Shown here: one piece after another, positions 28,817 through 38,267 of the stretch
How the letters are laid out: each line of letters opens with the position of its first letter
Numbering within the stretch: position 1 is the stretch's first letter
Assembly: GCF_003544855.1 (NCBI RefSeq)
Contig: NZ_CP032101.1
Location: forward strand, 2,418,001 to 2,482,000
From: Malaciobacter marinus
Lineage (GTDB): Bacteria; Campylobacterota; Campylobacteria; Campylobacterales; Arcobacteraceae
Length of the DNA: 64,000 bases
Reading direction: 5' to 3'
Notes under the pieces: model-generated
What the model saw: the letters and a program-made list of their open reading frames with translations, nothing else
What the model was told of the DNA's origin: nothing
The model's database searches: none
Program-made: the position numbers and the translations under genes

Positions 28817-31800
28817 TTATATTTTTGCTATTTTTACTGGTACACCATGTCTTGCTGTACAGCCAAATATTTTATCTCTATATAAGCTAGCACCTTTTCT
28901 ACTAGGATCTATAATATTAAACTCATTTACACTAATTCCACCAGCTCTTTGTTTTATTCCTTTTATTACTTTGCCATCAATATATGTATCATCTACACCA
29001 AAAGCACTATGTCCATATCCAGTTGGAATAACAATTGTATATCTTGCTACTGTATTATCTGCTTGGATAATCCCCTCAATGAATCTTCCTTGTACAGATA
29101 TAACTCTTGCAGTATCACCATTAATTAATCCAAGAAGTCTTGCATCTTCTATATTCATTTGTATAAAATTTGTTGGTGTTAAAGCTACAATTCTTGGTAA
29201 AACTACAGAATATGGACTTCTTAATTGACTTTTAAAAGTAGAAAAACTAAACGGATACTCTTTTTTATCATATAACTCATCTAATCTAGTTCCATCCCAA
29301 AATCTATCAACATCAAATATAGGCTGTCCATCAAAATATTCTCCATGGTAAGAGTCTTTTTTACTAGCTAAGCCTTCATTATATATTTGAAACTGTGTAT
29401 CCATTCTAATTGCACTTGTTAAAAACTCACCCTCATACCTTTGACCAAAATCTTCATATCTTCCACCTCTTGTTAACATAAAAGCAGTTGGACCAACTTC
29501 ATTATCTTTTAATTTACTATTTAATAAAGGAAGAACTCTATGAACACTTGAATAAATAAGGTCTTCTTTTGTTGGATTAGGCAAGACTTCATTTGTATGA
29601 GCAACATTAGCAAACAATCTTATATAATAATCCTCTGGAGTATGAATATCTATAAAATTACCATATTTGTCTTTTGCAGCATTTTTCCCTAATCCTGAAA
29701 GTTTTAAGTTTTTACTAACATCAATTAAAAATTGTTCCATACATACATGTTGATTTTTTTCATTTTTCATAGTTTTAGGTTCTACAACAGGCACACATGC
29801 AACATCTGCTATATATTCACTTCCCCACATTCTTGCATTTGCCCACTCTTCATACTGCACTGTATCAGGAATAATATAATCTGCATAAATATTTGTTTCA
29901 TTAATATAAGGATCAATTGCAATAAATAAAGGTAACTTTTTCACATCTTTAATTGATTCAATAACTTGTGGTTTTAAGCCAGAACAATTATATAAAGGAT
30001 TTGTTGACCAAGAAATCCAAGCCTTAAAATTAAATGGACTTCCATTAGCATGTGCAATTAAAGCTTCACCACTATTTTCTTGAGTGTATGTTGTAGTCCA
30101 AGCTTCATTTGCAGGATAAGGATCAATTCCCTTTGCAACTTTTTGTTTATATTCATAACTTTGTTCATAATCTCCTGATCGTTCAGCAGGGAAACCACTT
30201 GTGTGTGCATGTTCAAAAGCCATCAAATTATAAAGTGGTTCTTTACTTGTATCATACATAGATGCAAATCCAACTCCACCCATATGGTGCAAACCACCCT
30301 TAGCATTATGTGCTCCAACCAAACTATTTAATATAGTTGTAGCATAAGCAAAATGGCTTCCATCACTTGCATTACAACCTGTATTTGTTTCAATTCCTAC
30401 TTTTTGTCCATGACTAGTAAACTCTTTTGCAACCTGAATAATTTTTGATACTGGAATATTGCAATACTTAGAATAGCTTTCTAATGTTTGTTCATTTACT
30501 CTTTTTTTAAGTAAAGAAAAAGCAGAAACAACCTTAACCTTTGTTCCATCATTAAGCATAACAAAATCATCTACATAAAGCTTTGCAAGAGATTTAGATG
30601 AACTAGAAACATAATTATTTGTCTTTTCATCTACAACAACTTTTTCTTCACTTGAGCCAACTCCTAACTTATCAGCTGTTAAAAACTTATTATATAAAGG
30701 GTGAGATTTTTCTTTAACCACTAGATATGTTGCATTTGTAAAGTTTTTTTGTCCAATTTTATTAGCAGCTTCTTGAGATGGAGTTTTTAAATAGTTTTTA
30801 AAATATAGTCTATTATTAATAATATAATTTAAAAGTGCAAAAATAAAAGCTGTATCAGTTCCTGACTTTACAGGAATCCACTCACCATTAGTTTTTGTTG
30901 GTTCATTTGTAAGAGATCTTAATATTGGGTCAACAACTACATATTTAAAATCATCTCTTTGTTTTGCTTTTGCTAATCTTCTACCAACTGCATTTAAACT
31001 AACTCCTGACAAACCAGGGTTTGTTCCAATAAAAATTGCAAATTTACACTCTTCATAATCAATACTTGGTAGTGCCATTTCTGATGTTCCATCAAATGAT
31101 CCCATTCCACAACCTGCAACTTGTTGATGACCACAATATGCATCTTTGCATCCAATATTAACAGTTCCCCAAATACTATGGGCAAATCTTGTCATAAAAC
31201 TCCATCTAGCAGCTTGTTCAGAGTTTGCAGAAACAAATAATTGATTTGCTTTACTTCCAAAATCTGGATAATTTTTATTGGCTATAGTTTCTAAATCTCT
31301 AATATCTTTTAAGCCCTCAACATAACCTTCATTAAATAAATCTCCACCTTCACAAACCTCTTTTACTAGTTGCTCATAAGAGATAGTTTTCCATTTTTTT
31401 TCACCTCTTTTTCCAACTCTTTTTAAACATTTTGTAACTCTATGTGGATCATTTATTGCATCTAAAACTGCATTCCCTCTACCACAAACAGTTGCTCTTG
31501 TTGTTAAGCCCTCATCATTTTTAGCACTTAATTTTAAAAAAGCTTCCTTTACAGGAGTATTTAAATCCATTGGCTTATCTTGTGTTGCAGGAGAATAAGG
31601 ATTTCCACAAACTTTTAAGACACTATTAGTTTTATTATCAATTCTAACCCTTACTCCACAAGTATCAAAACATCCAAAACATCTTGAAAAAGCCAATCTT
31701 TGATTCTTATTTATTTCTAAATTTCCATTTTCTGTTACACTAAATTCAGCCTCTAAAGATGTGGGAGAAATAGCTTTTAACTCTTCATCACTTAAGCTCT

Positions 31801-31876
31801 CTTTTGCATTTAAAGTTGTTGTAGCAAAAGCTGCAGTTGAAACTGCACTTGCTTTTAAAAAATTTCTTCTATTCAT
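28817..31876 (-). CDS. ttrA: Tetrathionate reductase-like molybdopterin catalytic subunit
   Basis: This is a Tat-exported molybdopterin oxidoreductase of 1019 residues, the same length as Salmonella TtrA (about 1020) and similar to it along the protein. The twin-arginine signal is RRNFLK at residues 3-8. A [4Fe-4S] cluster is bound by C66, C69, C73 and C131 (RCFGCFDTC ... VCGRG). DAYCGH (C248) is the likely molybdenum cysteine. KRVGKRGE, KAWISWSTNPLYN and the C-terminal GVPVKIAKI are shared with TtrA. It acts in the periplasm with TtrB and TtrC. Related arsenate or polysulfide reductases remain possible. Confidence 0.8.
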   Translation of the reverse strand: MNRRNFLKASAVSTAAFATTTLNAKESLSDEELKAISPTSLEAEFSVTENGNLEINKNQRLAFSRCFGCFDTCGVRVRIDNKTNSVLKVCGNPYSPATQDKPMDLNTPVKEAFLKLSAKNDEGLTTRATVCGRGNAVLDAINDPHRVTKCLKRVGKRGEKKWKTISYEQLVKEVCEGGDLFNEGYVEGLKDIRDLETIANKNYPDFGSKANQLFVSANSEQAARWSFMTRFAHSIWGTVNIGCKDAYCGHQQVAGCGMGSFDGTSEMALPSIDYEECKFAIFIGTNPGLSGVSLNAVGRRLAKAKQRDDFKYVVVDPILRSLTNEPTKTNGEWIPVKSGTDTAFIFALLNYIINNRLYFKNYLKTPSQEAANKIGQKNFTNATYLVVKEKSHPLYNKFLTADKLGVGSSEEKVVVDEKTNNYVSSSSKSLAKLYVDDFVMLNDGTKVKVVSAFSLLKKRVNEQTLESYSKYCNIPVSKIIQVAKEFTSHGQKVGIETNTGCNASDGSHFAYATTILNSLVGAHNAKGGLHHMGGVGFASMYDTSKEPLYNLMAFEHAHTSGFPAERSGDYEQSYEYKQKVAKGIDPYPANEAWTTTYTQENSGEALIAHANGSPFNFKAWISWSTNPLYNCSGLKPQVIESIKDVKKLPLFIAIDPYINETNIYADYIIPDTVQYEEWANARMWGSEYIADVACVPVVEPKTMKNEKNQHVCMEQFLIDVSKNLKLSGLGKNAAKDKYGNFIDIHTPEDYYIRLFANVAHTNEVLPNPTKEDLIYSSVHRVLPLLNSKLKDNEVGPTAFMLTRGGRYEDFGQRYEGEFLTSAIRMDTQFQIYNEGLASKKDSYHGEYFDGQPIFDVDRFWDGTRLDELYDKKEYPFSFSTFKSQLRSPYSVVLPRIVALTPTNFIQMNIEDARLLGLINGDTARVISVQGRFIEGIIQADNTVARYTIVIPTGYGHSAFGVDDTYIDGKVIKGIKQRAGGISVNEFNIIDPSRKGASLYRDKIFGCTARHGVPVKIAKI

Positions 31877-31885
31877 CTTTTATCC

Positions 31886-32587
31886 TTATCTTTGCCATTG
31901 AATATTGTTATGTAAACTGTATCGTTGATTACTTTTATCTTGAGGAAGTCCTATATAAAACACATTTGGCTTTGTCCCTATATGAGCTTGTAAGACCATA
32001 GGGTATGAGTTATCTAATAGTTTTGAAACTTTGCTATTTTTATCATTTAAATCTCCAAACTCTCTTGCTTCTCCAATGCATGTTTCTACACAAGCAGGAA
32101 GCATACCTTTTGATGTTCTATGTACACAGAAGTTACACTTATCAACTGTATCTGTTTGTGTATTTTCAAATCTTACTCCCTCATAAGGACAAGCTTTAAT
32201 ACAATAATTACAACCAATACATGTTTTACTATCTACTACGATAATTCCATCTTCTTGTCTTTTATATGTTGCATTTGTAGGACAAACACTTACACATGAA
32301 GGTTCCTCACACTGATTACATAACATTGGAAAGTTAAAAACATACTGCTTATTTGATACATTTATAGAACTTTGATGTACTTCTGTTCTATGCTCATAAG
32401 CACTATTGCCATTCTCTACTCCACATGAAATAGTACATGCTTTGCATCCATTACATTTTGATAAATCAATAACCATTATTAGATGTTTTTTATTTTCTTT
32501 TCTAACTTTACTAATAGCACTAATAGCTGGTACTAATGCCAAAGTAGAAGCTGTTGCTGCTAATTTAAATATTTCTCTTCTTTGCAT
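31886..32587 (-). CDS. ttrB: Tetrathionate reductase-like iron-sulfur subunit
   Basis: This is a periplasmic four-cluster ferredoxin-like subunit of 233 residues. A Tat-type leader (RREIFK) precedes a hydrophobic stretch. Four cysteine groups are visible: CNGCKACTISC, CNQCEEPSCVSVCP, CIGCNYCIKACP and CNFC ... CVETC. This is the DmsB/PsrB/TtrB plan that links a quinol-oxidising membrane subunit to a molybdenum subunit. It lies ten bases from ttrA and from the NrfD-type gene, within one operon. Confidence 0.82.
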   Translation of the reverse strand: MQRREIFKLAATASTLALVPAISAISKVRKENKKHLIMVIDLSKCNGCKACTISCGVENGNSAYEHRTEVHQSSINVSNKQYVFNFPMLCNQCEEPSCVSVCPTNATYKRQEDGIIVVDSKTCIGCNYCIKACPYEGVRFENTQTDTVDKCNFCVHRTSKGMLPACVETCIGEAREFGDLNDKNSKVSKLLDNSYPMVLQAHIGTKPNVFYIGLPQDKSNQRYSLHNNIQWQR

Positions 32588-32596
32588 AATTAACTC

Positions 32597-33505
32597 CTAA
32601 TACATTTGACCAGCAAGTAATACTGAATATCTAAGACAAAAAGCTCCACCTAATAATGAAGTAATTAAAATATATTCACTTACATGGTTAAGTTTTCTAT
32701 TTCCTGCTAATACATATATATTTATAAGTAATGGAAGTAATAAACCTATACCAACTGCACCAATCCACCAAATCTGACCAACTACACTATTAAGTGTAAA
32801 AATATAAGTAATATCAAATGACTTTGAAATAATCATAACTGTATATGCAAAAATAACTACACAAATAAGTTCAAAAGTTAAAATTGAAGCATCAACTTTT
32901 GAGAAAGTTTTTGCATCATTAAAATCATCTTTTTTAAAGAAAAATACTTTTAAAAATACTACCAATGCAACTCCAGAAGATAAAGCAGAAACCATAAAAA
33001 GTACTACTAAAGCACTGTTATTCCATATAATATTGTGCATTACATCGCCAAGTAAAAAAGCAGTATATGTACAAATACCTATTGCCAAAACCATATTTAC
33101 TCTTGCTAATAGTTTTCTATATTTTCCTAAATTATACATAGAGGTAAAAGAAAAAATAAATAAAACTGCAAAAGGAACACTTAAAGCTAAAAGCCATGTT
33201 CCCCAACTCATAATTGAACTAGGTACAAAAACCATAAATAATTTATGAAATCTTAATAGCTTATCCATATTAAAACTACTTAGTCCATCTCTAAAAGTAG
33301 TTAAATCAAAAACAATCATAGCAATACCAAAAATCAAAACAGCTGTTCCTATAATACTGCTATATTTTGCCAATCTAAAGTAATTAGGTTTTTCTATTTT
33401 TTTATCTAATACATAATATGCACTAACAAAAATTGCTCCTGCTCCTGCTCCTGCAAAAAACAGATATAAGGCAACTAAAATACCCCAGTGAATTTCATGT
33501 CCCAT
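32597..33505 (-). CDS. ttrC: NrfD/TtrC-like quinol-oxidising membrane subunit
   Basis: The 302-residue integral membrane protein has about eight to nine hydrophobic segments and the NrfD/PsrC-family opening WGILVALYLFFAGAGAGAIFVSAYY. Proteins of this family oxidise menaquinol and pass electrons to the ferredoxin-like subunit. Salmonella TtrC is somewhat longer (about 340). It is the first gene of the operon; here the order is C-B-A, whereas Salmonella has B-C-A. A 16-base palindrome lies about 20 bases upstream. Confidence 0.8.
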   Translation of the reverse strand: MGHEIHWGILVALYLFFAGAGAGAIFVSAYYVLDKKIEKPNYFRLAKYSSIIGTAVLIFGIAMIVFDLTTFRDGLSSFNMDKLLRFHKLFMVFVPSSIMSWGTWLLALSVPFAVLFIFSFTSMYNLGKYRKLLARVNMVLAIGICTYTAFLLGDVMHNIIWNNSALVVLFMVSALSSGVALVVFLKVFFFKKDDFNDAKTFSKVDASILTFELICVVIFAYTVMIISKSFDITYIFTLNSVVGQIWWIGAVGIGLLLPLLINIYVLAGNRKLNHVSEYILITSLLGGAFCLRYSVLLAGQMY

Positions 33506-33525
33506 TGTAAATCCTTATTTTTATT

Positions 33526-33541
33526 ATGAATGGCCATTCAT
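33526..33541. promoter_or_regulatory. Palindromic operator upstream of ttrC
   Basis: ATGAATGGCCATTCAT is a 16-base perfect palindrome between the divergent ttrC and araC-type genes, 20-36 bases before the ttrC start. Read toward ttrC, a TAGAAT -10-like box lies just upstream, so a bound protein would cover the transcript start. TGAATG half-sites are common for TetR-family repressors. The regulator is unknown. Confidence 0.5.
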
Positions 33542-33667
33542 TTTTAAAATTCTAGGGTTTTCTGAAAAAATTAGCTTTACAATAAATGCTATTATTTAAC
33601 ATTTGATAAATTTTTAAAACTAATTTATAAAAGAAGAGAATATAATTCATTATGAAAAGGAGGAAAT

Positions 33668-34501
33668 ATGAGTAACATTATTTATCCTAATTATAACTAC
33701 AATATAGAAAAAGCTCTAAGCAAAATAGAAAAATCATTAGATGAAAATTTATATATAGAACAGCTTGCAAATATAAGTGGATACTCGCCATTTCACTTTC
33801 AAAGATTATTTAAAGAGTACACAGGAGAGAACATTGGAAGTTATATTAAAAGACTTCGAATAGAAAAAGGTGCTTTTATGCTCAAATACCAATATGAAAG
33901 AATATCAACAGTTGCTATTAGAACTGGTTTTAATAGCAATACTTCTTTTACTAGAGCATTTAAAAGATATTATAACATTTCTCCTTTGGAGTTTAAAGGC
34001 TTTTATAAAGATAAGTTTCTTTGTAATGATACTCCAACTTATAAAATTATTGAAGTTGAACCATTTGATGTATTTTTTATTAGAGTATTTGGAAATTACA
34101 AAACTTCAGAACCTTTAGCATGGAAAATACTAAGTAATAACTATACAAGTTTAATTAACAATAATCCTCAGTATGTTAGTATTTGTTATGATGAACCAAC
34201 TATATCTAAAAAATACTCCAAACTTAGATACGAAGCTTGTCTTTTATATGAAGAAGAAAAACATCAAAAATTTAAAAATAGGCTTTTAAGAAAAACAGTT
34301 GAAGGTGGTAGATATGCAAAATTTGAATTTGAAGGTAATTTAAATGAATTAGACTCATTTTTTTATTGTATATATGAGACTTTTTATCATTTAAATGACT
34401 TTCAAATAAGTTTAAAACCAACGTTTCAAGTTCACCATAACAATTTTAATAACTTACTTTATGGAAGAACAAAAACTGATTTGTTTATACCTTTAGATTA
34501 G
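33668..34501 (+). CDS. AraC-family regulator with GyrI-like C-terminal domain
   Basis: This 277-residue protein has an N-terminal AraC/XylS double helix-turn-helix (about 10-115; ANISGYSPFHFQRLFKEYTG and AIRTGFNSNTSFTRAFKRYY) and a C-terminal effector domain that looks like the GyrI/SOUL-type ligand-binding fold of Rob-like regulators. AAGGAGG lies before the start. It is divergent from the ttr operon, which could place ttr under its control, but Rob/GyrI-type regulators more often sense small amphipathic molecules. Its 3' end overlaps the convergent glycerate kinase gene by 17 bases. Confidence 0.85.
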   Translation: MSNIIYPNYNYNIEKALSKIEKSLDENLYIEQLANISGYSPFHFQRLFKEYTGENIGSYIKRLRIEKGAFMLKYQYERISTVAIRTGFNSNTSFTRAFKRYYNISPLEFKGFYKDKFLCNDTPTYKIIEVEPFDVFFIRVFGNYKTSEPLAWKILSNNYTSLINNNPQYVSICYDEPTISKKYSKLRYEACLLYEEEKHQKFKNRLLRKTVEGGRYAKFEFEGNLNELDSFFYCIYETFYHLNDFQISLKPTFQVHHNNFNNLLYGRTKTDLFIPLD

Positions 34502-35642
34502 TTTGTCCTAATTGTAATAAACTTGCAATTGAATATGCAATTCTACTTAGATTTTTATCAGCTTGAGACAAAAGATCTTCAATATTAAGTGGAGCAGGTG
34601 TAATATCAAAAATTGCTGTTGCTCCCAAAGTATAGAGTTTCTCATACCCTTCATCTAAACTTCCTGCTATAATAATTGCAGGCTTATTATAATGCTTTGA
34701 AAGTTTTAAAACTCCAGTAATAGTTTTTCCATAAATAGTCTGCTCATCAACTCTACCCTCACCTGTAATTATTAAATCTGCATTCTTAACTTTCTCTTCA
34801 AAATTTATTAACTTAATTACAGTATCAATTCCACTTTTAAACCTTGCATTTAAAAATGTATTTAGTGCAAAGCCTACTCCACCAGCAGCTCCAGCGCCTT
34901 GCTCATCTTTTGTTTTTTTTGCTAACTTTTTCTCACAGATTTTTGAAAATTTAAATATACTCTCTTCTAGAAATTCTATGTGCTTTGAAGTTGCTCCTTT
35001 TTGTTTTCCAAATATATGAGTAGCTCCATTTTTTCCACACAAAGGATTTGTAACATCACTAGCAATTATTATTTCAATATCTTTAAAAGCACTCAAGGCA
35101 CTAATATCAAAATTTTCAATTTTAAATATATCTTTTGCAGTCAAGATTTTCATAGCAGATATCTCTTCATTATGCTCATCATAAAATTTTACACCTAATG
35201 CTTGAAGCATTCCAATTCCAACATCATTTGTAGCACTTCCACCAATTGCTAAAATAAGTTTTTTTGCTCCATTTTTTATTGAATCTGCAATCAATTGACC
35301 AAAACCAAAACTTGTAGAATTTATAATATCTCTTTTTTCTTTTTTAACAATTTCTAAGCCACTTGCTTGTGCCATTTCTATAACAGCAGTTTTTTCATCT
35401 ATGAAAGCATATTTAGCTGTGATTTTTTCATCAATTGGATTTAATACTTCAACTTGTATCTCTTCACAATTTGCTGTTTGTGTGCAAATTGATTCTAAAG
35501 TACCCTCTCCTCCATCTGCTAAAAAAAACTTATTGTATTTTGCATCATTGAAAACTTTTGAAAAGCCCTTTTGTATTGAATTGGCAACTTGCATTGAAGT
35601 TAAAGAATCCTTAAATGAATCACTCGCAATCAATATATTCAT
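34485..35642 (-). CDS. Glycerate kinase (GlxK/GarK family)
   Basis: This cytoplasmic kinase of 385 residues phosphorylates D-glycerate. Family motifs are IASDSFKDSLTS at the N terminus, ADGGEGT near 43, AIGGSATNDVGIGMLQALG near 136, GAGAAGGVGFAL near 248 and TGEGRVDEQT near 293. The length is normal (about 375-390). It follows the GNAT gene by eight bases and probably forms an operon with it. The end overlaps the convergent AraC-type gene. Product position (2- or 3-phosphoglycerate) cannot be told here, and no other glycerate genes are nearby. Confidence 0.88.
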   Translation of the reverse strand: MNILIASDSFKDSLTSMQVANSIQKGFSKVFNDAKYNKFFLADGGEGTLESICTQTANCEEIQVEVLNPIDEKITAKYAFIDEKTAVIEMAQASGLEIVKKEKRDIINSTSFGFGQLIADSIKNGAKKLILAIGGSATNDVGIGMLQALGVKFYDEHNEEISAMKILTAKDIFKIENFDISALSAFKDIEIIIASDVTNPLCGKNGATHIFGKQKGATSKHIEFLEESIFKFSKICEKKLAKKTKDEQGAGAAGGVGFALNTFLNARFKSGIDTVIKLINFEEKVKNADLIITGEGRVDEQTIYGKTITGVLKLSKHYNKPAIIIAGSLDEGYEKLYTLGATAIFDITPAPLNIEDLLSQADKNLSRIAYSIASLLQLGQTNLKV

Positions 35643-35650
35643 AATATCTC

Positions 35651-36175
35651 CTAATAAATTGCAAGATTTTCTTGCATCATTTCATGAAGTTTACTATACT
35701 CTTTATTATTGATTGCTTTTTCATAAGATAATAAAGTTAAGATAATTGATTTATCCTCTTTTTTTAAAGGTATTTGAAAGTGTTTATAACTATTTTCTAT
35801 AAAATTAAGTCTTTTATAAAATTCTAATCTCTTTTTTGTTTGTTCATCACATACAGGTTCAATTTCTAAAACTACATTATTTTTATCTTTTAAAAAATCA
35901 TTTAATATTTTTGTTCCGTAAGATTGTCCTCTATACTCTGGATTGACAGCAAAATGTTCTACAAAATAAAAGTTATCAAACTTCCAATAAAATAATAATG
36001 CAATTAATTCATTTTTACTGTTTATATAACATAATGCAGTATAATTTTGATTTTTAAAGATTTTTTCTTGTGTAGTAAGTTGCCGTTTCTCATTTGAAGG
36101 AAAAGAGCCTTCATAAAGGCTCCATGTAGCTTTAAAAAGCTTAGTTTCAATTGATTCTAGTTTTATTTCTTGCAT
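35651..36175 (-). CDS. GNAT-family acetyltransferase
   Basis: This 174-residue protein has the GNAT core: a strand with HFAVNPEYRGQSYGTKILNDFL carrying the acetyl-CoA pyrophosphate loop (about 85-105), followed by VVLEIEPV and a tyrosine-containing segment LEFYKRLNF. The substrate cannot be predicted. It lies just upstream of the glycerate kinase on the same strand. About 30 residues of helical sequence follow the GNAT domain. Confidence 0.8.
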   Translation of the reverse strand: MQEIKLESIETKLFKATWSLYEGSFPSNEKRQLTTQEKIFKNQNYTALCYINSKNELIALLFYWKFDNFYFVEHFAVNPEYRGQSYGTKILNDFLKDKNNVVLEIEPVCDEQTKKRLEFYKRLNFIENSYKHFQIPLKKEDKSIILTLLSYEKAINNKEYSKLHEMMQENLAIY

Positions 36176-36186
36176 AAATATTCCTA

Positions 36187-36211
36187 AGTAAATTATATAT
36201 GTAAATTTACT
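36187..36211. terminator. Weak hairpin between the small unknown gene and the GNAT gene
   Basis: An 8-bp stem (AGTAAATT with AATTTACT) has a 9-base loop in a 71-base gap. No T-run follows, so it is only a weak candidate terminator. Confidence 0.3.
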
Positions 36212-36246
36212 CTAAATAATCTTAGAATATGCATATGCTAATGATT

Positions 36247-36681
36247 TTAGTTATTGTTTAAAAATCTCCACTTTGTAGGTTTTTCAAGTTTTATTACTTC
36301 TCTTACTTTTTGATAGTAAGTTACATTTTTAAAACCTAACTCTTTTAAAGCTCTTTTATATCTATATTTTACGTTTTCCCAATTTATAGACTCTTCTTCT
36401 TTACATATCTGATTTTCAATCCACTTAACTTCTGTATCTAAATCTAAAATTTTACTATTTACAGATTTTGGATAGTCATTATCAAAAGATACTTCAAAGA
36501 ATATTTTATTATTATTTTTGTTTACCCAAACAATATCATCTTTTGTTAATAGATTTTCTACCTTATAAAATAAATCCTCATCTTTTTGTAATATATCTAT
36601 AACATCATCCATATTATCTGTAATATTTGTTATTCTACTTGAAACTATAACTTCAGAAATTTCTTTTGCTAAATTCTCCAC
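36247..36681 (-). CDS. Hypothetical protein, 144 residues
   Basis: I do not recognise this protein. It is charged and lysine/glutamate-rich, with no signal peptide, no membrane segment and two cysteines at most. Predicted helices flank a short central beta-like stretch (WVNKNNNKIFFEVSF). A GAGTGGAG-type site precedes the start, and a TATAAT on the minus strand (36711-36716) gives a plausible promoter. It stands alone between the GNAT gene and the divergent ClC gene. Coding potential is supported by length and by a normal ribosome-binding site. Confidence 0.65.
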   Translation of the reverse strand: MENLAKEISEVIVSSRITNITDNMDDVIDILQKDEDLFYKVENLLTKDDIVWVNKNNNKIFFEVSFDNDYPKSVNSKILDLDTEVKWIENQICKEEESINWENVKYRYKRALKELGFKNVTYYQKVREVIKLEKPTKWRFLNNN

Positions 36682-36878
36682 TCTTACCCTTTATTTTAGT
36701 AATTACATATATTATAGCAAAATTTAAGGATTTTTGTGATTGATTTTTATTTTTTTTTGTTTTTTCAAAACAAAGTCCCAAAATATAGGCTCAAAATATT
36801 AAAATTTTTCTTTTTTCTAATCTTAAATTCATATTAAATTAGTTAGAATTAAAAGAAAACCAATTATTAAGTACTTTC

Positions 36879-38255
36879 ATGAAAAAACATATTATAGAAC
36901 AATCAGTTATATTTTTTAGTGTTACAAAATGGGTTTTATTATCATCTTTTATAGGTGTAACAATTGGCTTTATTATTGCATTTTTTTTAAATACTATTCA
37001 CCAAGCAGAAGTAAGTAGAGATTTTCTTCCTTTTGATTATTATTATTTATTGCCTTTTGCCTTGATGCTTAGTGTTTACCTTGTTAGAAAATTTGCTCCA
37101 AATGCAAAAGGACATGGAACAGAAAAAGTAATAGAAGCTGTACATAAAAGAGATGGTAAAATTGAAGTTGCAGTTATTCCTATCAAACTACTTGCAACAA
37201 TAATAACTCTTTTTGCTGGTGGTTCAGCTGGAAAAGAAGGTCCTGGTGCACAAATTGGTGCAGGCAGTGCTTCTTTTTTATCTGACCTTTTTAAATTTTC
37301 AAAAAAAGATAGGAAAAAACTTGTTATTTGTGGTATTAGTGCAGGTTTTGCTTCTGTATTTGGAACTCCTATTTCTGGAGCAATTTTTGGAGTTGAAGTA
37401 TTAATTGTAGGTATCATTATGTATGATGTACTTCTTCCTTCATTTATCTCTGGTTTTGCTGCATATACAACCGCAAAAATGCTTGGTGTAAACTATACAT
37501 ATTTTAATTTACATTTTTCTCAAGCAATTCCTATAGATTTAACTTTAGTTTTTCAAGTTATAATTGCAGGATTATTTTTTGGTATTGTTTCTGACTTTTT
37601 AATTACAGCTTTTAAAAAATCTGAATACTATATAAAAAGAATTGATATCAATATATATACAAAAGCTTTTTTAGGTGGATCAATTTTAGTAGTTTTATCT
37701 TTTTTTGTAGGAGATAGATATTTTGGATTAGGTCTTAATACAATATCAGATGTTCTTTATTCAGATCCAAGTATAGCAGAAGACGTCCCATGGTATGCAT
37801 TTATTATGAAAACCATATTCACCTCCATAACACTTTCTGCTGGTGGTAGTGGAGGAGTAATTACTCCTATATTCTATATTGGAGCCACAAGTGGACACTT
37901 TTTAGGTGGACTTTTTGGTGATAACCTTGCATTATTTGCAGCTTTAGGATTTACAAGTGTATTAGCAGGTGCAGCTAATGCTCCAATTGCAGCTACTATT
38001 ATGGCAGTTGAACTCTTTGGGGTAGAAATAGCCCATTATGCAGCAATAAGTGCTGTTATTAGTTTTTTAATTACTGGACATAGAAGTATATTTTTCTCAC
38101 AAATATTAAAAATGAAAAAGTCCGATATGTTAAGTATTGAATTTGGAAAAGATTTTGATAATAACGATATAGACTTATCTTCAAAAAGTAAAGAAAAAAT
38201 TGTAAAGATGAGAAGAAGACTTAAAAATATAATAAGACATACAAAAGAGGATTAA
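36879..38255 (+). CDS. ClC-family chloride channel/transporter
   Basis: This 458-residue membrane protein belongs to the ClC family. Selectivity-filter motifs are visible: GHGTEKVIEA near 79 (a variant of the GSGIP position), GKEGPGAQIGAG near 117 with the gating glutamate, and GGSGGVITPIFYIGATSG near 321. It has around ten membrane helices. The last 50 residues are a charged cytoplasmic tail without a CBS pair. Bacterial members are mostly Cl-/H+ exchangers, and the gating glutamate suggests exchange. It is monocistronic, with a bidirectional hairpin after it. Confidence 0.88.
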   Translation: MKKHIIEQSVIFFSVTKWVLLSSFIGVTIGFIIAFFLNTIHQAEVSRDFLPFDYYYLLPFALMLSVYLVRKFAPNAKGHGTEKVIEAVHKRDGKIEVAVIPIKLLATIITLFAGGSAGKEGPGAQIGAGSASFLSDLFKFSKKDRKKLVICGISAGFASVFGTPISGAIFGVEVLIVGIIMYDVLLPSFISGFAAYTTAKMLGVNYTYFNLHFSQAIPIDLTLVFQVIIAGLFFGIVSDFLITAFKKSEYYIKRIDINIYTKAFLGGSILVVLSFFVGDRYFGLGLNTISDVLYSDPSIAEDVPWYAFIMKTIFTSITLSAGGSGGVITPIFYIGATSGHFLGGLFGDNLALFAALGFTSVLAGAANAPIAATIMAVELFGVEIAHYAAISAVISFLITGHRSIFFSQILKMKKSDMLSIEFGKDFDNNDIDLSSKSKEKIVKMRRRLKNIIRHTKED

Positions 38256-38266
38256 CTCTTTTGTAT
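38239..38266. terminator. Bidirectional terminator between ClC and nitrite/sulfite reductase genes
   Basis: An 11-bp perfect stem (ATACAAAAGAG with CTCTTTTGTAT) has a 6-base loop. It sits across the end of the ClC gene and just before the end of the convergent reductase gene. Confidence 0.75.
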
Positions 38267-38267
38267 T

